DNA from: RGDT01 sp964630925
GTDB taxonomy: Bacteria; Planctomycetota; Planctomycetia; Gemmatales; Gemmataceae
DNA length: 31,672 nt
Direction: 5' to 3'
Assembly: GCA_964630925.1 (NCBI GenBank)
Contig: CAZVZK010000114.1
Location: 1 to 31,672 of the forward strand
In this document: piece after piece, positions 8,136 through 15,143 of the stretch
Numbering within the stretch: position 1 is the first letter of the stretch
How the letters are laid out: every line of letters starts with the position of its first letter
Notes under the pieces: model-generated
Seen by the model: the letters and a program-made list of their open reading frames with translations, nothing else
Told to the model about the DNA's origin: nothing
Database searches by the model: none
Program-made: the position numbers and the translations under genes

Positions 8136-8927
8136 ATGAGCCGGACCTGCGCGCACTGCGAGTACTACCCCATCGGTCCGTATATCGACAACTGCCCCCT
8201 CTGCGGCGAGCCAGTGCGCGGCGGCAGGGGCCCCCGCCGCCGCGCCGACGACGATGACGGAAGCGAGGCCGAGGGTGGCCACAAGCCCTTCCGCCCGCCG
8301 GTGGCCCTCATCATCGGCTGGGCCGTCATCGGCCTCGCCTTCGCCGCCGTCTATTGGGGCGACTGGCTGTGGCTCCTCGCCCTCGGCCTGTGCGCCGCGG
8401 CGTGGTACGGCGTCGCCGGCCGGGAGGAGCCGCCGGCCCGCATCCTGGGCGGCGGCCTCCTCGCCCTGTTCGCCGTCGGCTTCGTGATCGCGCTCCAGCC
8501 GCACGTCCTCCCCGGCCTCGACCAGCGGGCCCGCTCGCCCGAGCGGATGATGCACGAGATGATGTCGATCCTGCGTGGCGGCTCGCCCGACGGCCTGCGG
8601 ACGGCCGCCCGCATGAGGACCATCACCGCGGCCATCCTCCCCCTGTTCATCCTCGTCGTCGTGCCGCCGGCCTCGCTCATCCCGCCCCTGTTCGGCTCAC
8701 GCGATCACCAGTCGTCCGGCGGGCGTGTCCTCCCGACAGTGGCGGTGGCCGTGGCCGGCCTCGTCGTGTGGCTGCTGATCCTACCGGGGGCAGGGTGGCT
8801 GTCATGGCCGGTGGTGCGTGCGTGGGCCGACGCCCCGCCAGGCGGGGATCTGAACTGGCCGCACGGCTGGCCCGGCAAGCCGCCCGCCGGCCTGAACGAT
8901 GACGGCGATGACGACCCCGACGCATGA
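8136..8927 (+). CDS. Zinc-ribbon membrane protein, function unknown
   Basis: 263-residue protein. The N-terminus holds a compact zinc ribbon, Cys5-x2-Cys8 and Cys20-x2-Cys23 (CAHC...CPLC), followed by an acidic linker (ADDDDGSEAEGG). Four hydrophobic regions follow, near residues 52-90 (possibly two helices), 102-120, 160-180 and 198-220, so it is an inner-membrane protein. The tail is Asp-rich (DDGDDDPDA). The frame is open further upstream, but the ATG at 8136 is the first that places the zinc ribbon at the very start, as in similar planctomycete proteins. It ends 19 bp before the LRR gene and is probably co-transcribed with it. I do not recognise a named family. Confidence 0.75.
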   Translation: MSRTCAHCEYYPIGPYIDNCPLCGEPVRGGRGPRRRADDDDGSEAEGGHKPFRPPVALIIGWAVIGLAFAAVYWGDWLWLLALGLCAAAWYGVAGREEPPARILGGGLLALFAVGFVIALQPHVLPGLDQRARSPERMMHEMMSILRGGSPDGLRTAARMRTITAAILPLFILVVVPPASLIPPLFGSRDHQSSGGRVLPTVAVAVAGLVVWLLILPGAGWLSWPVVRAWADAPPGGDLNWPHGWPGKPPAGLNDDGDDDPDA

Positions 8928-8946
8928 ATCCGGCCAGGGTGCAGCC

Positions 8947-10899
8947 ATGACCGAGGTGGAACGCGGCCTGCTCCAGGCGATCTTCGAGGACATCGACGAC
9001 GACACGCCGCGTCTCGTCTACGCCGACTTCCTTGAGGAGCGGGGCGACCCGCGCGGCGAGTTCATCCGCTTGCAGGTGCTGCGACACCGACGCCCCGAAT
9101 ACCGCAGGCATGAAGACCCGTCGCCACGCGAGGCGGAGCTGCTGGAGCAGCACCGCGAAGAGTGGCGGCGCGAGGCCGAACCGTTCGATCCCTTGAAGTT
9201 CTCCTTGAAGTTCGAGCGCGGCTTCATTGCCACCGCCTACATCCACGAAGGTACGGATGAGTGCTTGGCCGTGCTGCGTCGCCTGCCCGGCCTTCGTGAG
9301 CTGTTCCTGGACTCTTGCGAGGTCGGACGCTCGGGGGTCGTGTCCATCACATCTCTCCCCCACCTCCGCCTACTCGTCATCGACCGGCGAACGAGTATCG
9401 CCCCCGAGGGGCTCGTGGCGCTAGCGGCTCTGCCGTGTGGGGCAAGGGTGCTTTGTGAGGGAGGGAGCCCGGATCGGGCTGCCTGGGCCACCCTTCAGGA
9501 GCGTCGGATCGCGAAATATGATGGCCTGCCGCCCGCGGAGCGGCGGAAGGCGGCGTTGCGTTTCTTCGTCGCGCTCTCAGGAATGAGAGAGCCAATCCGG
9601 GCAGTCCGGATCGAGAACGAGGTGCTCGACGACGCCGAGATGCGGAATTTCCGCGAGGTGCCCGAACTGGAGACCGTGAAGCTGTCCGGCTGCGCGGGCT
9701 CGGCCGGGGGCGGGCTCCGGCATCTCGCGGGCCTGCCGAACCTGAGATCCGTCGCGGTCTCGCGGGCCGACATCGATTCCATCAGCCCGTTGACGGAATG
9801 TCCGGCACTCGAAGAGTTGTCGGTGGGCAGTTCCGGGCTGACCGACGCGGGGACGGCCGGGCTTGACCGGCTGACCGGCCTGCGGACCCTCTGGCTCCTC
9901 GCCGGCGACCTCGGGGCCTCCACCGTCGAGAGGCTCCGGCCGCTCCGGCGGCTCCGTGATCTACGGCTCGACCTCCGCCCGCTGACCGATGACCGCCTTT
10001 CCGCCCTCTCCGGCCTCACCGATCTCGAATCGCTGGCGATCAACGAGGCCAGCGGGTTCTTCGGCCTGATCGAAGGCGGGCTGCCCGTGGACGTCCTCCG
10101 CCACCTTGCGCCCCTGACGAATCTTCGCTCCCTCCGGCTCCACCTCGGCCCTGACGGCGGAGGTGAGTTTCGACACCTCGCCGGGCTGACGGGCCTGCGA
10201 TTCCTCCAGTTGAACGGCCCGTGCGTCACGGACGCGGCGATCTCCCACCTCGGCACCCTCCGCGAGCTGCGGACGCTGTTCATCCAACACTCGACGGTCA
10301 CGGAGGCCGGGGCCATCGCCGTCGCGGCCCGCCTCCCGGCGGTGACGATCATCACGTCGGACCACGTCATCAAGACGCCACGCCGGTCGATGGTGTTCCG
10401 CCGACAGGCTGTCGGGAACTGGGCTTCATTCCTCGTGCCGGAGGTTTGGCAAGAATACCGGACTCATTTGGGGGCGCGTGAGGACGGTTGGGAGGATGTA
10501 CAGGGGCAAGCGGGCAACGCCGTTGGCCCCGCAGACGTCTGGTTCCACCCGGTCAAGGAGGATGGCCCGACGACGCCGTTGATGGCACTCCAACGAGAGA
10601 CCGGGATTTACGGCCGCACCCTCACGGACGAGGCCGGTCCTCGCATCGAGTGGGATGGATGGGAAACGGCCACGGTGATCTGCCGTGCCTGGAACCACGC
10701 CATGTGCCTCATCTGCGCTGGGGTTCGCGGCGGTCAATCCCTGACCATCTGCTGTAACGCCCCGGAGGCGCGGTTCGCGATCCTCCGCCCGCTCTTCCTC
10801 CTCATCGCCCGGTCCGTCCGCCTTGGGATCTCCGCGAACGAAGACATCGATGAACGCATCGAGATCTTCGTCGCCGACTTCGCTACCCACACCTTCTGA
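8947..10899 (+). CDS. TIGR02996-domain leucine-rich-repeat protein with C-terminal DcrB/PsbP-like region
   Basis: 650-residue protein with three parts. Residues 1-45 match the TIGR02996 domain of Gemmataceae (LLQAIFED, DDDTPRLVYADFLEERGDPRGEFIRLQ). Residues about 110-150 and 230-470 are leucine-rich repeats, with spaced units such as LETVKLSGC and LRTLWLL. Residues about 477-650 form a separate domain ending in APEARFAILRPLFLLIARSVRLG, which resembles the end of DcrB/PsbP-type domains (DUF1795); this is a by-eye similarity only. I chose the ATG at 8947 because the TIGR02996 domain begins MTEVERGLLQAI and an AGGGTG precedes it; an ATG at 8899 would overlap the upstream gene. There is no signal peptide. 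The function is unknown, but LRR suggests protein binding. Confidence 0.85.
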   Translation: MTEVERGLLQAIFEDIDDDTPRLVYADFLEERGDPRGEFIRLQVLRHRRPEYRRHEDPSPREAELLEQHREEWRREAEPFDPLKFSLKFERGFIATAYIHEGTDECLAVLRRLPGLRELFLDSCEVGRSGVVSITSLPHLRLLVIDRRTSIAPEGLVALAALPCGARVLCEGGSPDRAAWATLQERRIAKYDGLPPAERRKAALRFFVALSGMREPIRAVRIENEVLDDAEMRNFREVPELETVKLSGCAGSAGGGLRHLAGLPNLRSVAVSRADIDSISPLTECPALEELSVGSSGLTDAGTAGLDRLTGLRTLWLLAGDLGASTVERLRPLRRLRDLRLDLRPLTDDRLSALSGLTDLESLAINEASGFFGLIEGGLPVDVLRHLAPLTNLRSLRLHLGPDGGGEFRHLAGLTGLRFLQLNGPCVTDAAISHLGTLRELRTLFIQHSTVTEAGAIAVAARLPAVTIITSDHVIKTPRRSMVFRRQAVGNWASFLVPEVWQEYRTHLGAREDGWEDVQGQAGNAVGPADVWFHPVKEDGPTTPLMALQRETGIYGRTLTDEAGPRIEWDGWETATVICRAWNHAMCLICAGVRGGQSLTICCNAPEARFAILRPLFLLIARSVRLGISANEDIDERIEIFVADFATHTF

Positions 10900-10994
10900 T
10901 ACCGGATCCGGATGAATCCTGGTGGTCGGCGGAGGGTACGGGAGGGCGAGGCGCTTCGCCCTCCCGTCCGCAACGAATCTCGCCGGTTCGGTAT
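10899..10994. repeat. MITE-like element, copy 1 (ATACCG/CGGTAT ends)
   Basis: 96-bp unit beginning ATACCGGATCCGGATGAATC and ending in CGGTAT (10989-10994). Its left end matches that of copy 2 (11441) at 18 of 22 positions, and its right 26 bases match at 19. The two ends of one copy are imperfect inverted repeats. The centre carries a strong hairpin (10938-10967). The left end touches the stop codon of the LRR gene. Confidence 0.7.
10938..10967. terminator. Strong hairpin downstream of the LRR gene
   Basis: Perfect 12-bp stem (10938-10949 with 10956-10967) of mostly G-C pairs and a 6-nt loop, 38 bp after the LRR stop codon. There is no T-run, so Rho-independent termination is uncertain, but few T-runs are found in this G+C-rich sequence. 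It also forms the core of MITE-like copy 1 and may simply be repeat cargo. Confidence 0.45.
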
Positions 10995-11440
10995 GGGGCG
11001 GTGTCCCGATTGGCGAGGGCAGGACGTGCCGGGCTTCCGCGGGCGCGACGGCGGCCCCATCGCCGGATCGCGCCACCGGAAAGAACATGCCAAAGCGGTG
11101 ATGCTCGCCGCGCTCCAAATCGGCCGCCTGCCAAGGGGGCGTGACAAGCGTGACGTGTGACGGGTGACTCGGCACCCGCCAGGCCTCGCGTCCGCGAACG
11201 CAGGGGAGTGGCGCGTCACGCCGGGCTCGGCCACGACCTACGAGACCACAGGGATCGACACGATCGTGCATGGCCTGGCGCCCTGCGGGGCCTCGCGTCC
11301 GCCGGAGACGGCCACGGGCGGCCACCGGCACGCGGTGGCGCTCACACGGCTTGACCGTCTTCATTTCAAGTTCGTGTGTGGGGGTCTGAAATGAAATGCA
11401 ATTCGCACCCCCGGCCACGCCACCCGTCCGCTCCCGTCTC
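10995..11440. other. Gene-free, hairpin-rich intergenic stretch
   Basis: No open frame here has a credible ribosome-binding site or recognisable protein. The stretch holds four GTGAC pentamers within 28 bp (starts 11141, 11150, 11157, 11164), a 6-bp-stem hairpin at 11161-11178, a 7-bp-stem hairpin at 11321-11339, a 14-bp direct repeat (11182-11195 and 11289-11302) and an unusually A+T-rich patch at about 11360-11405. It is flanked on both sides by copies of the same MITE-like element. Confidence 0.6.
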
Positions 11441-11553
11441 ATACCGGGTCGGGTTGAATCGTTCCCTCCGGGCGACGCACATGCTGGCCGGGCCCGCGGC
11501 CCGGCGGCAGGCTGGCAGCCTGCCCTACGCGACGAATCAACGCGATACGGTAT
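11441..11553. repeat. MITE-like element, copy 2 (ATACCG/CGGTAT ends)
   Basis: 113-bp unit beginning ATACCGGGTCGGGTTGAATC and ending in CGGTAT (11548-11553). Its terminal inverted repeats match at 18 of the first 23 positions. No transposase is encoded. Instead of the hairpin found in copy 1 it carries a pair of 8-bp-stem hairpins at 11487-11524. Confidence 0.75.
11487..11524. repeat. Tandem 8-bp-stem/3-nt-loop hairpins, copy C
   Basis: Two adjacent perfect hairpins: GCCGGGCC-CGC-GGCCCGGC (11487-11505) and GGCAGGCT-GGC-AGCCTGCC (11506-11524), followed by CTACG. They have the same 8-3-8 geometry and the same right-hand CTACG boundary as the repeats at 6519 and 14032, but different stem bases that keep pairing. 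Confidence 0.85.
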
Positions 11554-11580
11554 GACCCCAGGCGCACAGATCAGGTGCGT

Positions 11581-12225
11581 TCACGCGATCCAGAGGTCGT
11601 CGCACGTCTGCTCGTAACTCCGCTCCAGGTCGAGCGGGACCGCCAGATCCTCGCTCAGCCACAGGGGCAACGTCGGCAACGCACCGCCGATGGTCAGGAC
11701 GTGTGACCACAACTGGAGCAGCGCCCGCTTCTTCTTCACCCACCGGCACGAGGCCGCGTAGGTGTGCGCGGGCGGGTCACCCAGCGTCGGGTCCTCGTGC
11801 CCGATGAGTGCCAGCACCTGGGCATAGAGGTTGAAGTGGCGGCCCGTCACCACGTCGATGATGCTCACCGCCACGCCCTTCTCGAGCAGCGCCGCGCACT
11901 TGGCGGCGAACAGACTCCGCTTCTCGACCCGTTCCTTGTTCGCCGGGCTGACGATCTCGATGGCGGCCACCAGACGCCGGCCCTCCGTCGTGTCGTAGAT
12001 GCGCACCTCATACTCGTCAAAGTCCGGCAAGGTCGTCGCGGCCTTCTCAAGCGTGACGGCATCGCTTTCGATCTGAGAGCCAGAGTTAACACGCGGCTCT
12101 GCGGTGTAGCCGGCCGGTAACTGCCTGCGTAGTTGCTGCACGATGACCGCAGGCCAACCCCCGTGGAAGCCCTCCCACGAGTGCGACCTGTCGAGCGGGG
12201 CGTGGAAGTGATCGCGCAGCGGCAT
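11581..12225 (-). CDS. DUF4058 family protein (copy 1)
   Basis: 214-residue protein of the DUF4058 family, which is common in planctomycetes and cyanobacteria and of unknown function (a relation to restriction-endonuclease-like folds has been suggested). The start MPLRDHFHAPLD...SWEGFHGGWP is the usual N-terminus, and the core reads LVAAIEIVSPANKERVEKR near residues 102-120 followed by GVAVSIIDVVTGR. The ATG at 12225 has a GGGGAGG site about 7 nt upstream; a longer frame to 12315 lacks family-like residues. It shares the EIVSP-x-NK core with the gene at 18712, but the two are quite different overall. It is divergent from the esterase gene across a 122-bp gap. Confidence 0.88.
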   Translation of the reverse strand: MPLRDHFHAPLDRSHSWEGFHGGWPAVIVQQLRRQLPAGYTAEPRVNSGSQIESDAVTLEKAATTLPDFDEYEVRIYDTTEGRRLVAAIEIVSPANKERVEKRSLFAAKCAALLEKGVAVSIIDVVTGRHFNLYAQVLALIGHEDPTLGDPPAHTYAASCRWVKKKRALLQLWSHVLTIGGALPTLPLWLSEDLAVPLDLERSYEQTCDDLWIA

Positions 12226-12347
12226 GATGGGGCCTCCCCACCAGTCTACCCCTTGCGCCGAAGCGCTGCCAGGGTGGCAAACCCACGCGAACACGTACAA
12301 CACCGTGGCCGGCACCTCCGCCGCGACCCACCCCGAGGGCCTCCCCC

Positions 12348-13427
12348 ATGCTCCCCGCTGTCCTCCTCATCCTCGCCGCAGACGCCGACGACCTCACGAA
12401 GTACACGAAGCCGCCCGCCGAATTCGCCGACAAGACCGAGGGCCGCTCGCCGCTCCTCTTCGACGACGGCTCGCCCGTCAAGACCAAGGCCGACTGGTCC
12501 AAACGCCGCACCGAGATCCTCAAGTACTGGCACGGCGTCATGGGCGCCTGGCCCGAGGTCATCGCGAAGCCGAAGCTAGAGTACCTCGAGAAGGAGCGCG
12601 ACGGCGACATCACCCGCCATCACATCAGGCTCGAAGTCGCCCCCGGCAAGACCACCGACGACGCCTACCTCCTCGTCCCCGACGGCAAGGGGCCGTTCCC
12701 CGCCGTCGTGGTCGTCTTCTACGACGCGAAGACCGGCGTCGGCCTCGGCAAGACCGAACACCGCGACTTCGCCCGCCAGCTCGCCCGCAAGGGCTTCGTC
12801 GCCCTCTCCCTCGGCAGCAACCCCGAGACCTACTACCCCGACAAGGAGAAGTGCAAGCTCCAGCCCCTCTCCTTCCACGCCTACGAGGCCGCCAACTGCC
12901 ACTCCGCCCTCAGCAACCTCCCCAACGTCGATCCCAAACGCATCGGCGTCGTCGGCCACTCCTACGGCGGCAAGTGGGCGATGTTCGCCTCGTGCCTGTA
13001 CGACAAGTTCGCCGCCGCCGCGTGGTCCGACCCCGGCATCGTCTTCGACGAGAAGCGTGGCAACGTCAACTACTGGGAGCGCTGGTACATCGGCTTCGAG
13101 CCGGGGAAGGAGGCTCGCAAGCCCGGCATCCCCTCGGAGAAGAACCCGCGCACCGGCCCCTACAAGAAGATGATCGAGGACGGCCGCGGCCTGCACGAGC
13201 TGCACGCCCTGATGGCCCCGCGCCCCTTCCTCGTCTCCGGCGGGTCGGAAGACCCGCCGGCACGGTGGAAGGCGCTCAACCACACCGTCGCCGTGAACAA
13301 GCTCCTCGGCGTCGAGGGCCGCGTGGCGATGGACAACCGCCCCGGCCACTCGCCGACGGCGGAGTCCAACGCGGTCCTCGTCAAGTTCTTCGAGCGCTGG
13401 CTGGGCAAGCCCTCCGTCACTCCTTGA
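12348..13427 (+). CDS. Alpha/beta hydrolase (acetyl-xylan-esterase/dienelactone-hydrolase-like), exported
   Basis: 359-residue serine hydrolase. A short hydrophobic N-terminus (MLPAVLLILAADA) looks like a signal peptide. The predicted catalytic triad is Ser205 in GHSYGG, Asp302 in GGSEDPP and His334 in RPGHSPT; all three are intact. The family acts on ester bonds, often in plant polysaccharide side chains, but the substrate here is not determined. The C-terminal coding end overlaps the convergent DUF1080 gene by 11 bp. An exact 10-bp-stem palindrome (13237-13260) lies in the coding sequence over Asp302. There is no partner sugar-degradation cluster apart from the adjacent DUF1080 gene. Confidence 0.87.
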   Translation: MLPAVLLILAADADDLTKYTKPPAEFADKTEGRSPLLFDDGSPVKTKADWSKRRTEILKYWHGVMGAWPEVIAKPKLEYLEKERDGDITRHHIRLEVAPGKTTDDAYLLVPDGKGPFPAVVVVFYDAKTGVGLGKTEHRDFARQLARKGFVALSLGSNPETYYPDKEKCKLQPLSFHAYEAANCHSALSNLPNVDPKRIGVVGHSYGGKWAMFASCLYDKFAAAAWSDPGIVFDEKRGNVNYWERWYIGFEPGKEARKPGIPSEKNPRTGPYKKMIEDGRGLHELHALMAPRPFLVSGGSEDPPARWKALNHTVAVNKLLGVEGRVAMDNRPGHSPTAESNAVLVKFFERWLGKPSVTP

Positions 13428-13953
13428 TCCGCATGTCGCGGAAGTCGATGACGCCGAACTCGGCGCGGATCTCCAGCGGGCTGCCCTTGCCCTTGGTCTT
13501 GGCCTTGCGCAGCGACTTGCCGTCCTGCGTGACCTCGATGGCGTCGCCCTTGACGGCGATCTCGAACTTGTACCACTTGCCCTCTTCCAGGCCCTTGATG
13601 TTCGCCGCCGAGAGGTCGAACTTCAGCCCGCGGAAGAAGATGTCGTTGTTGCACTTCGGGCCGGGCCGGTACTCGAAGCGGATCACCGTGTCGCCTGCGT
13701 AGGACTTCGCCGTCTCGATGCGCACGTCGCCCTTGACCATCGGGTCGATGACGAGCAGGCCGTCCTTCACCTTGAACCGCCCCTTGTACGCCTCCGTCTT
13801 GCCGTCCAGCACCTCGGCCTCGGTGCCCTTCTTCTTCGCCTGGGTCTTCCACCCCGTCAGGTCCTTCCCGTTGAACAGCGGCGTAAAGCCCTCGTCCTTC
13901 GAGTCGGCGGCCACGATGCAGACGGCGGCAAAAAGCAACATCGCGCGAGGCAT
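13417..13953 (-). CDS. DUF1080 family secreted protein (3-keto-disaccharide hydrolase domain)
   Basis: 178-residue protein consisting of one DUF1080 concanavalin-like beta-sandwich domain after a short signal peptide (MLLFAAVCIVAADS). The signature FTPLFNGKDLTGWK is at residues about 23-36, and IRAEFGVIDFRDMRIKE closes the domain at the C-terminus. The Pfam name for this family is 3-keto-disaccharide hydrolase; in planctomycetes most members are uncharacterised and may only bind glycans. The ATG at 13953 has a GGGGGAG site 6 nt upstream, which settles the start against the longer open frame. It overlaps the hydrolase gene tail to tail by 11 bp. Confidence 0.92.
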   Translation of the reverse strand: MPRAMLLFAAVCIVAADSKDEGFTPLFNGKDLTGWKTQAKKKGTEAEVLDGKTEAYKGRFKVKDGLLVIDPMVKGDVRIETAKSYAGDTVIRFEYRPGPKCNNDIFFRGLKFDLSAANIKGLEEGKWYKFEIAVKGDAIEVTQDGKSLRKAKTKGKGSPLEIRAEFGVIDFRDMRIKE

Positions 13954-14031
13954 GATCAGCTCCCCCCAGGTGGGCGAGGGCTGATCGTACCCCGCGCGGC
14001 GCTGTTCGTCCCGAAAAATGCAGGCGATCAC

Positions 14032-14113
14032 CGTAGAGCACGCATCCTGCGTGCTCCCCGCCGTGCGGATGGCGTCGCCCACTGCCAGGAGCACGCAGGA
14101 TGCGTGCTCTACG
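14032..14113. repeat. Nested palindromic repeat, copy B
   Basis: Perfect 24-nt inverted repeat (14032-14055 and 14090-14113) around a 34-nt centre, bounded by CGTAG and CTACG. Each arm is itself a hairpin with stem AGCACGCA/TGCGTGCT and a 3-nt loop (TCC or GGA). Compared with copy A at 6519, the innermost stem pair has changed on both sides, so pairing is kept. It lies between two minus-strand genes, 35 bp after the stop of the upstream one. Confidence 0.92.
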
Positions 14114-14147
14114 GCGAGCCAGCGTCCCGCTTGCCGCCACCACACCG

Positions 14148-14990
14148 TCACTTCGCCGGCACGAGCGTGATCGTCTTCACGCTGCTGAACTTCGTGTGCG
14201 ACCCCTCGCCGTCGTGGTCCTTGACCTCCTCCTCCACCACCAGCCGCGCCGAGTGCAGCCGCCCGTTGACGGCGTCCCACACCACCTCGCCCTTCGGCAG
14301 GAACTGCCACAGCGGCACCACGTCGCCTGCCGCCTTGGGCTTCTCCTTCAGCTCGCTCATGGCCGCAACGGTGACGAGGCCGTCCTTCACGGACGTGACG
14401 CTGAACTTCTGCACCGCCGCGTACTTCTCGCCGGCGCCGAGCGGCGGCGCCAGCGTGACCTTGAACTCGCGCGTCCACGCCACCCCCGGCTTCAGCTCCA
14501 CGCCCGGCAGGGTGCCGATGAACGGCAGCTCGTTCTCATAGGCGCTGGCGTCGCTCTTGCTGTCCTTGACCTCGGCCACCCGCCCCCACGCGTCCACCTT
14601 GACCGACGCAAGCGGGACGTTGAGGTGCTTCGCCATCGCCTCGCGCATCTCGGGCGTGCTCTCCTTGGGGTTCTCGCTGTCGTACTTCCACACGTTGCCG
14701 CCCCCGGTCGTCCGCTCCTGCCGCATCGCCGTGATGGAGTTCTTCAGCGTGGCGGCCCCGTCGGCATCCACCGACGCCACCTCCCAGCGCCGCGTGACCA
14801 CCACGACGCTCTTGGCCGTGCTGGTGGCCTCCTTCAGCGTGTGCGTCTGCGTGGTGGAGTAATCCACCTTGTACACCAGGAACGCACCCGGCGCTGGCCA
14901 TTTAAGCTTGAAGCCGGCGGGCGTCTGGGCCGACGCGCCAGTGCCCGCGAGGATGGCCGCCAACACCGCCGCGACGAATGGACGCAACAT
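14148..14990 (-). CDS. Secreted protein, DUF6263-like
   Basis: 280-residue exported protein. The signal peptide is clear (MLRPFVAAVLAAILAGTGASAQ, cleavage after about residue 22). The mature part is rich in beta strands and threonine/valine, with the pattern LKWPAPGAFLVYKVDYSTTQT near the start and GEVVWDAVNGRLHSARLVVEE near the end; this layout matches planctomycete DUF6263 proteins, in my judgement. No catalytic motif is visible. The ATG at 14990 has a strong AGGAGGGGG site. It is divergent from the PSD1 operon and shares a 153-bp control region with it. Function unknown. Confidence 0.8.
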   Translation of the reverse strand: MLRPFVAAVLAAILAGTGASAQTPAGFKLKWPAPGAFLVYKVDYSTTQTHTLKEATSTAKSVVVVTRRWEVASVDADGAATLKNSITAMRQERTTGGGNVWKYDSENPKESTPEMREAMAKHLNVPLASVKVDAWGRVAEVKDSKSDASAYENELPFIGTLPGVELKPGVAWTREFKVTLAPPLGAGEKYAAVQKFSVTSVKDGLVTVAAMSELKEKPKAAGDVVPLWQFLPKGEVVWDAVNGRLHSARLVVEEEVKDHDGEGSHTKFSSVKTITLVPAK

Positions 14991-15029
14991 CAGCCCCCTC
15001 CTTCGGGATGAGGATCTCGACCCGCGACG

Positions 15030-15058
15030 CCGATACCCCCCCCTGTCGCGAAAAGCAA
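15030..15058 (-). promoter_or_regulatory. Possible promoter of the DUF6263-like gene
   Basis: Reading the minus strand, TTGCTT (complement of 15053-15058) and TATCGG (complement of 15030-15035) are separated by 17 bp, about 40 bp upstream of the ATG at 14990. Both boxes are only half-consensus. The spacer contains a run of eight G. Confidence 0.28.
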
Positions 15059-15073
15059 CGGCAGCCTTTGTCC

Positions 15074-15102
15074 TTGAACGGCCCCTCCGGGGGGCGTAAC
15101 AT
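15074..15102 (+). promoter_or_regulatory. Probable promoter of the PSD1-DUF1501-DUF4058 operon
   Basis: TTGAAC (15074-15079) and TAACAT (15097-15102) are separated by exactly 17 bp, and the start codon follows 42 bp after the -10 box. It is among the best sigma70-like matches I found in the window. The spacer contains the self-complementary run CCCCTCCGGGG. Confidence 0.45.
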
Positions 15103-15143
15103 CGAATCATCCCCACCACGCCGCCCTCCCGCCGGAGTCGGTG

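Noticed and set aside
10426..11442. Minus-strand open frame of 338 codons in and beside the gene-free region
   Set aside because: It runs through a MITE-like unit and antisense into the LRR gene, with no motif and no ribosome-binding site.
10899..11580. Gene-free hairpin cluster as a CRISPR array
   Set aside because: Repeats are palindromic pairs of differing sequence, without regular direct repeats and spacers, and no cas gene is nearby.
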